A stretch of DNA of 64,000 bases, taken from assembly GCF_014646055.1 (NCBI RefSeq), contig NZ_BMMS01000002.1:265729-329728 (forward strand), read 5' to 3'. Shown here piece after piece: positions 47,343 through 58,148 of this stretch. Each line of letters begins with the position of its first letter. Position 1 is the stretch's first letter. This DNA is from Wenjunlia tyrosinilytica. Its GTDB lineage: Bacteria; Actinomycetota; Actinomycetes; Streptomycetales; Streptomycetaceae. The notes beneath the pieces were generated by a model. That model worked only from the letters and a program-made list of their open reading frames with translations. It had not been told where the DNA came from and searched no databases. Position numbers and translations under genes: made by a program.

Positions 47343-47822
47343 ATGCAGGGCGATCCCGAGGTCATTGAATTCCTGAACGAGCAGCTGACGGCGGAGCTGA
47401 CGGCGATCAACCAGTACTTCCTGCACGCGAAGATGCAGGAGAACTTCGGCTGGACCAAGCTCGCCAAGTACACCCGTGCCGAGTCCTTCGACGAGATGAA
47501 GCACGCGGAGATCCTGACCGACCGGATCCTCTTCCTGGAGGGCCTGCCGAACTACCAGCGCCTCTTCCACGTCAGGGTCGGCCAGACCGTCACCGAGATG
47601 TTCCGCGCGGACCGCGAGGTGGAGGTCGAGGCGATCGACCGGCTGCGGCGCGGTATCGAGCTGATGCGGGCCAAGGGCGACATCACCTCTGCGAACATCT
47701 TCGAGGCGATCCTCGCGGACGAGGAGCACCACATCGACTACCTGGACACACAGCTGGAACTCGTGGAGAAGCTGGGAGAGGCGCTGTACATCGCGCAGCT
47801 CATCGAGCAGCCGGAGAGCTGA
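47343..47822 (+). CDS. bfr: Bacterioferritin
   Basis: Bfr (159 residues) forms 24-mer cages that store iron as ferric mineral and bind haem between subunits. The di-iron ligands are visible: Glu18, Glu50 and His53 in DEMKHAE (Met51 would be the haem ligand), Glu93-94 region 'VEVEAIDRL', and Glu126/His129 in 'ADEEHHIDYL'. AGGAAGG lies 13 bases before the ATG. It is convergent with its ferredoxin partner gene. Confidence 0.97.
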   Translation: MQGDPEVIEFLNEQLTAELTAINQYFLHAKMQENFGWTKLAKYTRAESFDEMKHAEILTDRILFLEGLPNYQRLFHVRVGQTVTEMFRADREVEVEAIDRLRRGIELMRAKGDITSANIFEAILADEEHHIDYLDTQLELVEKLGEALYIAQLIEQPES

Positions 47823-47870
47823 CCGGGCGGCCGGCCGCGCGGGCGGCGACAGACTCGGGCGGCGACGGGC

Positions 47871-48182
47871 TCAGGCGGCGACGGCGGGACGCTCGGCCGC
47901 AGGAGCATCGGCCTCCGCGGCCGCACCGGCCCCGGCGGCCACGGTCCTCGGGGCACCGCTCGCGGGGACCGCGATCCCGGCCAGGAGGGTCTCGGACAGG
48001 GCCCCGCGCTTGCGGGAGCAGTCCACCGGCCGACCGAGCAGGGTCTGTATCCGTCGTACGCAGCTGCCGCAGTCGGTGCCCGCCTTGCAGGCCGACGCGA
48101 TCTGCCGCGGAGTGCACGCGCCGGAGTCCTTGTGGGCGTGAACCTGCTCTTCGGTGATCCCGAAGCAGGAGCAGACGTACAC
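47871..48182 (-). CDS. bfd: Bacterioferritin-associated [2Fe-2S] ferredoxin
   Basis: This 103-residue protein has the BFD-like [2Fe-2S] fold: 'VYVCSCFGITEEQV' gives the Cys-x-Cys pair and 'CKAGTDCGSC' the second pair. Bfd reduces the haem of Bfr to release stored iron. An Ala/Pro-rich tail (about 65-103) is not part of the domain. The GTG at 48182 was chosen; earlier GTG/TTG codons add five residues. An iron box lies 50 bp upstream, as expected for a gene needed under iron starvation. Confidence 0.92.
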   Translation of the reverse strand: MYVCSCFGITEEQVHAHKDSGACTPRQIASACKAGTDCGSCVRRIQTLLGRPVDCSRKRGALSETLLAGIAVPASGAPRTVAAGAGAAAEADAPAAERPAVAA

Positions 48183-48231
48183 GCAGGACACCCCCAAAGG
48201 CGGCTCGTAGGTCGGACCCTCATCGGGCCCC

Positions 48232-48250
48232 TACGGTGAGGCTAACCTAA
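48232..48250 (-). promoter_or_regulatory. Iron box (DmdR/IdeR operator)
   Basis: On the minus strand the 19-mer starts TTAGGTTAGCCTCACC and matches the actinobacterial iron-box consensus TTAGGTTAGSCTAACCTAA at 16 of 19 positions. It is 50 bp upstream of the bfd start, consistent with iron-dependent repression by a DmdR1/IdeR-type protein. Confidence 0.85.
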
Positions 48251-48281
48251 CCTTACCCGCGATGCCACTGGCGCCGAACGA

Positions 48282-48313
48282 ATGAGGCGCGGACCACACG
48301 GTCCGCGCCTCAT
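48282..48313 (-). terminator. aroH terminator hairpin
   Basis: A perfect 13-bp stem (48282-48294 with 48301-48313) with a 6-nt loop begins 17 bp after the DAHP synthase stop on the minus strand. Confidence 0.8.
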
Positions 48314-48329
48314 CACCGTTCCCAAGGCC

Positions 48330-49688
<1,359 letters not shown>

Positions 49689-49747
49689 CTAAGGGGTCTC
49701 GGCGACGGTCCATGGCAGTGCCCAAAGAATGAGACATCGGTGACCGT

Positions 49748-50146
49748 TCACGCCCCGACCTCGAACCATACGCACTTGCCCCCGCCGCCCGGGTCGGGCT
49801 CCACTCCCCAGGCGCTGGTGATGGCGGCGATCATGGCCAGCCCCCTCCCGGACTCGTCCATGAGCCCGGCCCGCCGCGCCACGGGCATCTCGGCGCAGCT
49901 GTCGTGCACCTCGACGCGGACACCCCCGTCGAGGCGGCGTAAGCGGACGGTGCAGCGGCCGTCCGGGACATGGGTGAAGACATTGGCGAGCAGTTCGGTG
50001 GCGGCGAGCTCGACGGCGTCGGTGAGCTCGGGCATGTCCCACAGCACGAGATAGACGCGCACCAGGCGCCGCACGTGTCGCGCGGCGTGCGGAGCGGCGG
50101 TGAGGGTCAGGTGGTGCTGCTGGGGCGGGGCAGGTGTTGGATTCAC
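49748..50146 (-). CDS. ATP-binding anti-sigma-factor-like protein (HATPase_c)
   Basis: The 132-residue protein is a stand-alone histidine-kinase-type ATPase of the RsbW/SpoIIAB class. N-box 'AVELAATELLANVFTHV', G1-like 'EVHDSCAEMP' and G2 'DESGRGLAMI' are visible. Streptomyces has many such proteins next to XRE/DUF397 pairs. The start is set at GTG 50146; a TTG 15 bp upstream is possible. It is divergent from the XRE gene 94 bp away. Confidence 0.88.
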   Translation of the reverse strand: MNPTPAPPQQHHLTLTAAPHAARHVRRLVRVYLVLWDMPELTDAVELAATELLANVFTHVPDGRCTVRLRRLDGGVRVEVHDSCAEMPVARRAGLMDESGRGLAMIAAITSAWGVEPDPGGGGKCVWFEVGA

Positions 50147-50239
50147 GCCACAAGAGTGCAATCGGCCAACTACGCTCTGCTACATCGGAGAATCAACCCT
50201 GCTCAACGTTGCTGAGCGGATTTGAACAAGGGGGAAGCC

Positions 50240-51064
50240 ATGACCAACATCCGCGAACTCGACCCCGGATCCTCGCCGCTGGCGTACTACGGCGCGGAAC
50301 TGCGCCGCATGCGCGAGGACGCGGGCCTCACCCTCCAGCAGTTAGGCGGGATCGTGTTCTGCACGGGCTCGCTGATCGGCCAGATCGAAACGGCGAGGAA
50401 GGCGCCGACGCGCCAGATCACGGAGCGCCTGGACGCTGCGCTGGGGACGGGAGGGGCGCTGCTGAGGCTGTGGAAGCTGGTGAGCAGGAGCCAACTCCCG
50501 TATTGGTTCCAGCCGTATGCGGAGATAGAGGCGATCGCCACCTCGATCGCGACGTTCCAGGCGCAGCTGGTGCATGGATTGCTCCAGACGGAGGAGTACG
50601 CGAGGGCTGTTCTGGGAGCCGTGACTCAGGACCGGCTGGCCGAACGAGTAGAGGCTCGAATGGAGCGCCAGCGCATCCTGGACCGCGCAAACCCGCCTCT
50701 CGTCTGGATCATCCTTGATGAGGCCGTGCTCCATCGTCCCATCGGTGGCCGAGAAGTGATGCGAGGGCAACTCGCGCACCTCTTGAGCTTCCGCGAGAGG
50801 GAGGACGTAAACGTCCAGATCCTCCCTTTCGAAGGAGGGGCCCACGCGGGACTAATGGGCTCATTCACGCTTCTCCGCTTCGAGGAGGAGCCGGACATCG
50901 TCTACACCGAGGACTACGACCGGGGTCACATGACCTTCAATCCGGCGAATATGAGGGATCGTTCGCTCCGCTACGATCTCCTGCAGGCCTCTGCCCTCCC
51001 GGTCGAGGACTCGGCGAAGCTGATTGCCCAGGTGATGGAGGAGCGCTATGGGGAGCACCCCTGA
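50240..51064 (+). CDS. XRE-family regulator with DUF5753 domain (WhiJ/AbaA-type)
   Basis: The 274-residue protein has an N-terminal XRE helix-turn-helix (about 18-75, 'LRRMREDAGLTLQQLGGIVFCTGSLIG' in parts). The DUF5753 sensor region follows (about 95-265) with 'LVHGLLQTEEYARAV', 'ILDEAVLHRPIGG' and 'GLMGSFTLLRFEEEPDIVYTED' in parts. This class pairs with DUF397 proteins and regulates development or antibiotic production in Streptomyces. GGGGGAAG lies just before the ATG. Its end overlaps the DUF397 gene by 17 bp. GC is somewhat lower than around it. Confidence 0.93.
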   Translation: MTNIRELDPGSSPLAYYGAELRRMREDAGLTLQQLGGIVFCTGSLIGQIETARKAPTRQITERLDAALGTGGALLRLWKLVSRSQLPYWFQPYAEIEAIATSIATFQAQLVHGLLQTEEYARAVLGAVTQDRLAERVEARMERQRILDRANPPLVWIILDEAVLHRPIGGREVMRGQLAHLLSFREREDVNVQILPFEGGAHAGLMGSFTLLRFEEEPDIVYTEDYDRGHMTFNPANMRDRSLRYDLLQASALPVEDSAKLIAQVMEERYGEHP

Positions 51065-51476
51065 TCTGACTGCCGCAGCGTGGCGCAAGTCCAGCTACAG
51101 CGGCGACACCGGCGGCGAGTGCGTCGAGGTCGCCGCCCTGGAAGGCGCCCAGTGGCGCAAGTCCAGCTACAGCGATGACAAAGGCGGCGATTGCGTCGAG
51201 GTGGCTGCGCTGGCAGGCGCCCAGTGGAGCAAGTCCAGCTACAGCGGCGACCAGGGCGGCGAGTGCGTCGAGGTCGCCGCGCTGACAGGCGCCCAGTGGA
51301 GCAAGTCGAGCCACAGCGGCGACACAGGCGGCCAGTGCGTGGAGGTCGCGAGCGTCGAAGGCACCATCGCCGTCCGTGACTCCAAGGACCCCAGTGGTCC
51401 CGCGCTCACCTTCACACACGCCGCGTTCACCGCCTTCGTCACCGCCGCCGCCAACGGCGAACTCCCGCTCCCCTGA
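51048..51476 (+). CDS. DUF397 protein with four tandem half-domain repeats
   Basis: DUF397 proteins are normally 60-80 residues. This one is 142 because its first half is present four times as a 24-residue unit starting at residues 12, 36, 60 and 84 (W-R/S-KSS-Y/H-S-x-D-x-GG-x-CVEVA). Only the last copy continues into the second half, 'TIAVRDSKDPSGPALTFTHAAFTAFV'. At the DNA level the unit is 72 bp (51081, 51153, 51225, 51297). It overlaps the XRE gene, so the two are coupled; DUF397 partners are thought to modulate their XRE proteins. Confidence 0.93.
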   Translation: MGSTPDLTAAAWRKSSYSGDTGGECVEVAALEGAQWRKSSYSDDKGGDCVEVAALAGAQWSKSSYSGDQGGECVEVAALTGAQWSKSSHSGDTGGQCVEVASVEGTIAVRDSKDPSGPALTFTHAAFTAFVTAAANGELPLP

Positions 51477-51548
51477 CCCCGGTGCAGGGCTGTCCGCTGT
51501 ACGGTGGCCGAGGCGCCCGAGGAGGACAGCCTCGGCCCTGGTAGGCGT

Positions 51549-51720
51549 CTACTCCTCCGGCCTCAGCAGCGCCCTGGCGTAGTTCGCCATGGAGCGGTTG
51601 TACCTCGGGAGACGCGGAGCCGACGCTCCATGGTCGTCCCGCTCGAAGTCGTCCATCGCCCGCCCACAGTTCGGCGAGCCGCCGTTCCCAGTCGGCTTCC
51701 CGGTCCGCGTCGTTGGCCAT
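51549..51720 (-). pseudogene. Frameshifted remnant of a small Streptomyces protein gene
   Basis: From the ATG at 51720 the minus strand reads MANDADREADWERRLAELWA. After one surplus G (in gcgggcgatg) the sense continues in the next frame as MDDFERDDHGASAPRLPRYNRS, then MANYARALLRPEE and a stop at 51549. The total of 172 bp is one base over a multiple of three. The two ends resemble the start and end of longer tetratricopeptide-type Streptomyces proteins, so the middle may also have been deleted. Either a decayed gene or a sequencing error. Confidence 0.6.
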
Positions 51721-51923
51721 CCGGTTCGTCACGTCGTTCGAGCGTCAGTCCTGCACGCCGTCCGTCCCCGCCACCAGTGATTCGGCCTGCGGCCGAATCA
51801 CCTGGCCTCCGCTGCCCGACAAGGCCGTTGAACTCCTTTCCGCTGAATCGCGTGGTTCGTATGTCCGGTACTCCGGAGCATGCCCAAACCCGCGAGGACT
51901 CAGAGCAGCGAGGAAGGACTACC

Positions 51924-52853
51924 ATGACAACCAGCCCCGAACCCGACATCACGTCCGCCCCACCGCCGCGCCCGGTCACTCCGGAAGCCGACGTCGTGGC
52001 CAGTCTCCACCAGATGCGGACCCGCACAGACATCACGAGGGGCGCGCGCAACGAGGAACTCCGCCTGCCGGACGATCTCGTGGAGTCGCTCGGCGCGATG
52101 GCGCGGGCGCCCCAGGCGGTTCAGGCGCAGCTCGACATGGGGGAGCCTGGCCGCCGACCGTCCCCGTTCATCGGTCTCGGCAGCAAGGTGAACGTAACCC
52201 ACAAGACGACTTTCGACATCCAGGACAGGGACCCGGAGGACGTCAGGTACATCCGCTTCGCGAAAGCGGCCAGGGTCAACAGCGATGTCTCGAACCAGGA
52301 CCTGAAGATCGGTGTCACGGTTCCTGGCTATGTGAGCTTCGAGACGACTCAGCTGAGGGGAGCAGGTCAGCAGAAGGGCGAGCCGGACGACCGGTTTCTC
52401 GAACGAGTCGGCGGACTGGTCAACGAGGCATTCGAAAATGCTGAATGGCAGTATGCCGGGGAGGAGGTCCGCCAGGGCGCGCAATGGTCGTTCGACGGCC
52501 CGCACAGGCAATTCGACGGGCCGGTTGCCGACAACAAGCTCCAGAACACCGACACACCGGGTCTGGCCAGCGACGTGGGCCAGTACCCGATTCTTCAGAG
52601 GTACGAGTTCATCGGGGTCCTCTACGACCAGAGGGCCCAGCAGATCCTCAACGTCCAGCACTACGGCGACACCCTCAAGGCCCTCAACGAGCAGACCCCC
52701 GTGACAAGGGGCATCCCCAGCGCCGCTGCCCTGAGATCCCCCGGGGCCACGACCGGGCAGGCCCAGCGCTCGACTTCGGCGTCCTCGCAGCCTCCGGCCG
52801 CGGCCGTCCAGACCCAGACACAGACACAGCAGGGGCAGAGCCCCACGCGCTGA
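51924..52853 (+). CDS. Hypothetical polar protein
   Basis: I do not recognise this 309-residue protein. A Pro-rich N-terminus (about 1-22) precedes a mixed helical/strand region (about 25-265, with 'SKVNVTHKTTFDIQDRDPEDVRYI' in parts and 'VPGYVSFETTQL'). A Ser/Thr/Gln/Ala-rich tail ends in repeated QT dipeptides. No signal peptide, membrane segment or known catalytic motif is visible. The ATG has GAGGAAGGA at good distance. A strong terminator follows immediately, so it is transcribed on its own. Confidence 0.75.
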   Translation: MTTSPEPDITSAPPPRPVTPEADVVASLHQMRTRTDITRGARNEELRLPDDLVESLGAMARAPQAVQAQLDMGEPGRRPSPFIGLGSKVNVTHKTTFDIQDRDPEDVRYIRFAKAARVNSDVSNQDLKIGVTVPGYVSFETTQLRGAGQQKGEPDDRFLERVGGLVNEAFENAEWQYAGEEVRQGAQWSFDGPHRQFDGPVADNKLQNTDTPGLASDVGQYPILQRYEFIGVLYDQRAQQILNVQHYGDTLKALNEQTPVTRGIPSAAALRSPGATTGQAQRSTSASSQPPAAAVQTQTQTQQGQSPTR

Positions 52854-52860
52854 AGCCTCC

Positions 52861-52889
52861 GCCCCCTTCCGGGCATCCCGGAAGGGGGC
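52861..52889 (+). terminator. Terminator hairpin
   Basis: A perfect 13-bp stem (52861-52873 with 52877-52889) lies 8 bp after the stop of the hypothetical gene. Confidence 0.85.
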
Positions 52890-53102
52890 TCTCCCCCGGC
52901 TCCCCCGCTCCTCCGTTCGGGTGACCTCGGGTCAGGAGTGTTGCCTTCGCATTCACCGGAATGGGTTACTGAATCCGTCCTATTCCGGTGGGCCGCCCAT
53001 CCTTTCCGGTGGAGTGGAAGGCGCCCACTCGAATACGGAGCATCCCGTGTGATGCCTCCACGCCGAGCGCTCCTCCGGCCTCGCGGCTGCTGTGGAGCCG
53101 TC

Positions 53103-56100
53103 ATGCCGACGCCGTACCGCCCCCGCGGGCTTGTCATCGTCACCGATCAGGGCGGGGACTGCCTCGCGATCGTCGAACCGGATTCCCACAGGATCGTGCG
53201 CACACTCCACGCGCCGATCCCGCTGGTGGCGCGATCGGCCCCCGACCGGCTGGTCGTGTGCACCGAGGCCGAGGTCAGCGGCGTGCTGGCGGTGCTCGAG
53301 GCCGGTCCCTTCTCCGCCACGGCGAACGCGCCGCTGCCGGCACCGGTGCCCCTGGGGACGGCCGACGACGACCCACCGCAACTCTTCAACGGGTTCTCCG
53401 GGGTCTTCCCGAACCAGGGCCCGTACAGCGGCGGAACGCTGGTGACCATCATCGGGGAGCACTTGGCCAACGCCACCGCCGTGCACTTCGGCAGCCACCC
53501 GGCGGCCGGCTTCTCCGTCCTCGACGACTCGACGATCGTCGCGGTGACCCCCTGGGGCGCCGGGGCGGTACCGGTCACGGTGACCACTCCCGGCGGCACC
53601 GCGCGCATCGGCTCCTTCCTCTACATCCCCTGGCCCGGCCTGCGGGGCATCCTGCCCAGCACCGGGCCGATCGGCGGCGGCACCATCGTCGAGCTGACCG
53701 GCGTCAACCTGAGCACGGCGATCGTCGTGCACTTCGGCGACGCCGTCGCGCACCCCACGGCCGTCTCCGACCAGCACCTCCTCGTGACCGCTCCCCCCGC
53801 GACCGGTCCCGGTACCGTCCCCGTCCACGTCAGGACCGTCGGCGGGGTGAGCAACCGGCTGTTCTACACCTACGCGCCCGTACCGGAGGTCACCGGCGTC
53901 ACCCCGGCCACCGGGCCGATCGCGGGCGACAGCACACTCCTGCTGACCGGCACCGGGCTCTCCCGCGTCACCGCCGTCACCGTAGGCGGTGCCCCCGCGA
54001 GGTCCTTCCGCTCGTACTCCGACTCCCTCGTCGTCGTGGTGACGCCGCCCGGGGTCGCCGGGCCCGCCGACATCACCGTCACCACTGCCGGGGGCACCGT
54101 GACGGTCCCCGACGCCTTCGGCTACATGGTGCCCACGCAGACGGCCCTCACCTCCGCACCCGACCCCGCCCTCGTCGGCGGGCCGGTGACCTTCACCGCG
54201 GTGGTGACGGGTGTCCCGCCCACGACGGGCACGCCGTCCGGCACCGTCACCTTCGGCTTCGGGGACGGCTCACCCGCCGTCACCACGGCGCTCACCGATG
54301 GCACCGCCACGGTCGTCCACGCCTACTCCGCGCCGTCGGACAGCCCCTGGGCCATCACCGCCACCTACGGCGGCGACGTGTTCTTCACGCCCTCCACCGG
54401 GACGGACACCCAGGCCGTGGAGGCGGCACCGACCACCACCTCGCTGGTCTCCGCCCCCGACCCGTCCCAGACCGGTCAGCCGGTCACCTTTGTCGCGCGC
54501 GTCGCTCCCGTCCCGCCCGGAGCCGGTGCGCCGACGGGCACGGTGACCTTCGACTTCGGCGACGGCACCCCGACGGTCACCCTGCCGCTGACGAGCGGCG
54601 CCGCGACCGCGGACCACGTGTACACGCAGACCGCCGGCAGCCCGTACACCGTCACCGCGGACTACGGCGGCGACGCCGAGTTCACGGCCTCCACCGGCAC
54701 GGACACCCAGACGGTCGGTCAGGCGACGAGCAGCGTCGCCGTCGGCCTGGCCCCCGCCCCTTCCACGGCCGGACAGCCGGTGACCGTGACGGCGACGGTC
54801 ACCGCCGTCCCGCCCGGGGCAGGCACCCCGACCGGCACCGTCGCCTTCGACCTCGGGGACGGCTCACCGGTCGTCGTCGCACCGCTCACCGATGGCACCG
54901 CCCAGGCCACCCACGCCTACACCGGCACCGTCGGCAGCCCGTACGCCATCACCGCGGACTACAGCGGCGACGCCGACTTCTCGTCCGCCACCGGGACGGC
55001 CAGTGCGACGGTGGCGCAGTCCTCGTCGACGACAACCGTGAGCTCGGCGCCCGACCCGTCGGTGGCGGGAGAGCCGGCGACCTTCACCGCGACCGTCACC
55101 GCCGCCCCTCCCGGAGCCGGCCTGCCCACCGGCACCGTCACCATCGACTTCGGCGACGGCACACCGGGCACGACCGCCGAACTCGTGGGCGGCACCGCCG
55201 AGACCGTCTACGCCTACGCCGACACCGCCGGGAGCCCGTACACCGTCACCGCCACCTACAACGGCGACACCGACTTCACCGCCTCCGGCGACACCGGCAC
55301 CCACACCGTCCAGACCGCCGACACCGCCACCGCCGTCGCCTCCGTGCCCGATCCCTCCACGGTGGGCCAGGAGACGACGTTCGTCACCCAGATCACCCCC
55401 GAGGCTCCGGCGGCCGGTACGCCGACGGGAGAGGTGACCTACGCGTTCAGCGACGGAAGCCCGCCCGTCACGGTGCCCGTCGTCGGCGGCACGGCGACGT
55501 TCGAGCACACCGATCCGGACGTGGCGAACAGCCCGTACACCGTGACCGCCGGCTACAGCGGCGACGAGAACTTCAACCCCTCCGAGGGCACGGACATCCA
55601 TGTGGTGCTCCCGGCCGTGACGACCACGGTGGTCAGCGCCTCACCCTCCGTCTCGGTGACCGGACAGCCGGTCGACTTCACCGCTGCCCTCGCCACCGTC
55701 CCGCTGGGGGCGCAGACGCCCACCGGTACCTTCACGTTCGACTTCGGCGACGGCACACCGACCGTCACCGCGCCTATGGCCGACGGCACCGCGGATGTCA
55801 CGCACGCCTACACCAGCGCGGCGCACAGCCCGTACCCCGTGACCGTCACCTACAGCGGTGACCCCAACTTCACGGCGTCCAACGACACGGGACTCCACAG
55901 TGTCGAACCGGCCTCGACGAGCACCACGGTCACCGCCATCCCCGACCCGTCCGTGACCGGGGAGACCGTCACGGTCACCGTGACTCCCCTCGCGCCCGGG
56001 GCAGGTGTCCCCACAGGGCACGTCGACTTCGACTTCGGCGACGGCACACCGATCGTCACCGGCGAACTCGCGGGCGGCACGGTGACGGTCACCCATGCCT

Positions 56101-58026
56101 ACACCCACGCGGGCGGCCCGTACACGATCTCGGCCGTGTACAGCGGAGACGCCGACTTCACCCCGTCCGAGGACACCGTCTCCCACACCGTCGCGCCGGC
56201 CGCGACCACCACCACGGTGATCTCATCGGCGAATCCCTCGGCGGTGGGCCAGAACGTGACACTGATCGCGCGGGTCACACCGGTGCCACCGGGCGCGGGG
56301 GCGCCGACCGGCACGATCGGCTTCGACTTCGGCGACGGCACGACGCCCGCCACCGTGCCGGTCTCGAACGGTGTGGCAACGGCGACGCACGCCTACGCCG
56401 CCACCGCGGGCAGCCCCTACACCGTCACCGCGTCCTACAGCGGCGACGGCGACTTCGCCGCGTCGTCCGGGACCACCGCCCAGCGCGTGGAAGTGAGCGT
56501 CTCGACCACATCGACCACGGTGACCTCCGCACCGGACCCGTCGGTCGTCGGCCAGGCGGTCACGTTCACCGCGACCGTGGTGTCCGTCCCGCCCGCCTCG
56601 GGCACCCCGACCGGCACGGTGACCTTCGAGTTCGGCGACGGCACGGCACCCGTGACCAGCTCCCTGATCGGCGGGACGGCGACGGCCACCCACTCCTACA
56701 CCGCCTCCGGGAACCCCTACTCGGTCACCGCCGGGTACAGCGGCGACGCCGACTTCGAACAGGTCCGGGAGCCCGTACACCGTCACGGCCACCTACAACG
56801 CCGACGCCGACTTCACCGCGTCCAGCGGCACGGACACCCAGACCGTCAACAAGGCGGCCACCACCACCGCCCTGGTCTCCTCGCCGAATCCCTCGGCAAC
56901 AGGTCAGACGGTGGCATTCACCGCGACGGTCGTGGCGCAGGCTCCCGGAGCCGGGACGCCGACCGGCACGGTCACCTTCGCCTTCGGCGACGGCACGGCA
57001 CCCGTCACCACGCCGGTCACCGCCGGAGCCGCGGCGGTCACGCATTCCTTCAGCGGAACCTCGGGCAGCCCGTACACCGTCACGGCCACCTACAACGGGA
57101 GCGACGGTTTCACCGCCTCGAGCGCCACGGCCCCCCAGGCGGTCGACAAGGCGGCCACCACCACCGCCGTGGTCTCCACACCGGACCCCTCGGGAGCCGG
57201 TCAGTCGGTGACCGTCACCGCCACCGTCGCCTCGACCGCACCGGGGGCCGCAGTTCCGACCGGCACGGTCGCCTTCAGCTTCGGTGACGGAAGCCCCACC
57301 GCCTCGGCGCCACTGACCGGCGGCGCCGCCACCGTCACCCACATCTACACGAGCAAGACCGGCAGCCCCTTCCCCATCACCGCCACGTACAGCGGCGACA
57401 CCAACTTCACCGCCTCGAGCGGCACCGACACCCAGACCGTCAACAAGACCGCGACCACCACCACGGTGACCACGACCCCCGACCCCTCGGTGACCGGCCA
57501 GACAGTGACCGTGAGGGCGACCGTCTCCTCCGGGTCGGGTACTCCGACCGGCACGGTCACCTTCAGCTTCGGCGACGGCACCGGCAACAGCACGGCGACG
57601 CTGTCCGGCGGCATCGCGACCATCACCCACGCGTACACGGCCGCGACCGGGAGTCCGTTCACCGCCACGGCCACCTACACCGGGAGCGACAGCCACGGCA
57701 CCTCCAGCGGGACCGACACCCAGACCGTCAACAAGGCCTCCACGACCACGGCCGTGGTCTCCTCGCCGAACCCCTCCTCGACGGGTGACCGGGTGACCGT
57801 CACAGAGACCGTGACCCCGGTCGCCCCCGCCACGGGCACTCCGACGGGGACGGTCACCCTCGCCATCCCGGGGCGCGCGCCCCAGACGGCGACACTCGTC
57901 AACGGCACGGCCTCCACGTCGTTCAATCCCCTGCCGAAGGGGACCCACACCGTCACGGCCAACTTCAACGGCGACGCCAACTACGCGTCCTCCGCGGGGA
58001 GCACGACGCAGCAGGTGACGAACTGA
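53103..58026 (+). pseudogene. Giant IPT/TIG plus Ig-like repeat protein, frameshifted
   Basis: From ATG 53103 (GGAG five bases upstream) the frame encodes a short N-terminal region ('RGLVIVTDQGGDCLAIVEP'), three IPT/TIG domains (about residues 90-340) and nine Ig-like repeats of about 98 residues. Within a tenth unit, near 56760, the sense jumps to another frame and continues through four more repeats to a stop at 58024-58026. The first frame alone stops at 57287 after nonsense sequence. No signal peptide, membrane segment or LPXTG motif is visible. The break could be true decay, recombination between repeats, or a collapsed repeat assembly. Intact homologues would be adhesin- or fibre-like. 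Confidence 0.8.
54139..58026 (+). repeat. About 13 tandem Ig-like repeats of ~294 bp
   Basis: Each ~98-residue unit starts with a Thr/Ser run followed by S-x-P-D-P-S-x-x-G-Q. It contains G-T-P-T-G-T-V-T-F-x-F-G-D-G-T and ends in G-S-P-Y-T-V-T-A-x-Y-x-G-D-x-x-F-T-A-S. The similarity is with bacterial Ig-like (Big_3_5-type) domains. Confidence 0.85.
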
Positions 58027-58148
58027 CGCCCCGGCGCGCGGGGGCGGGCGCGGCGGGGCGAGGTCCGCTACCGCCGAACCGCGCTCGGCGGCGCGGTGGT
58101 GAACCGCGGTTGGGCGCCGCCGACGGTCACCCTCTGCCGACATGGCGC

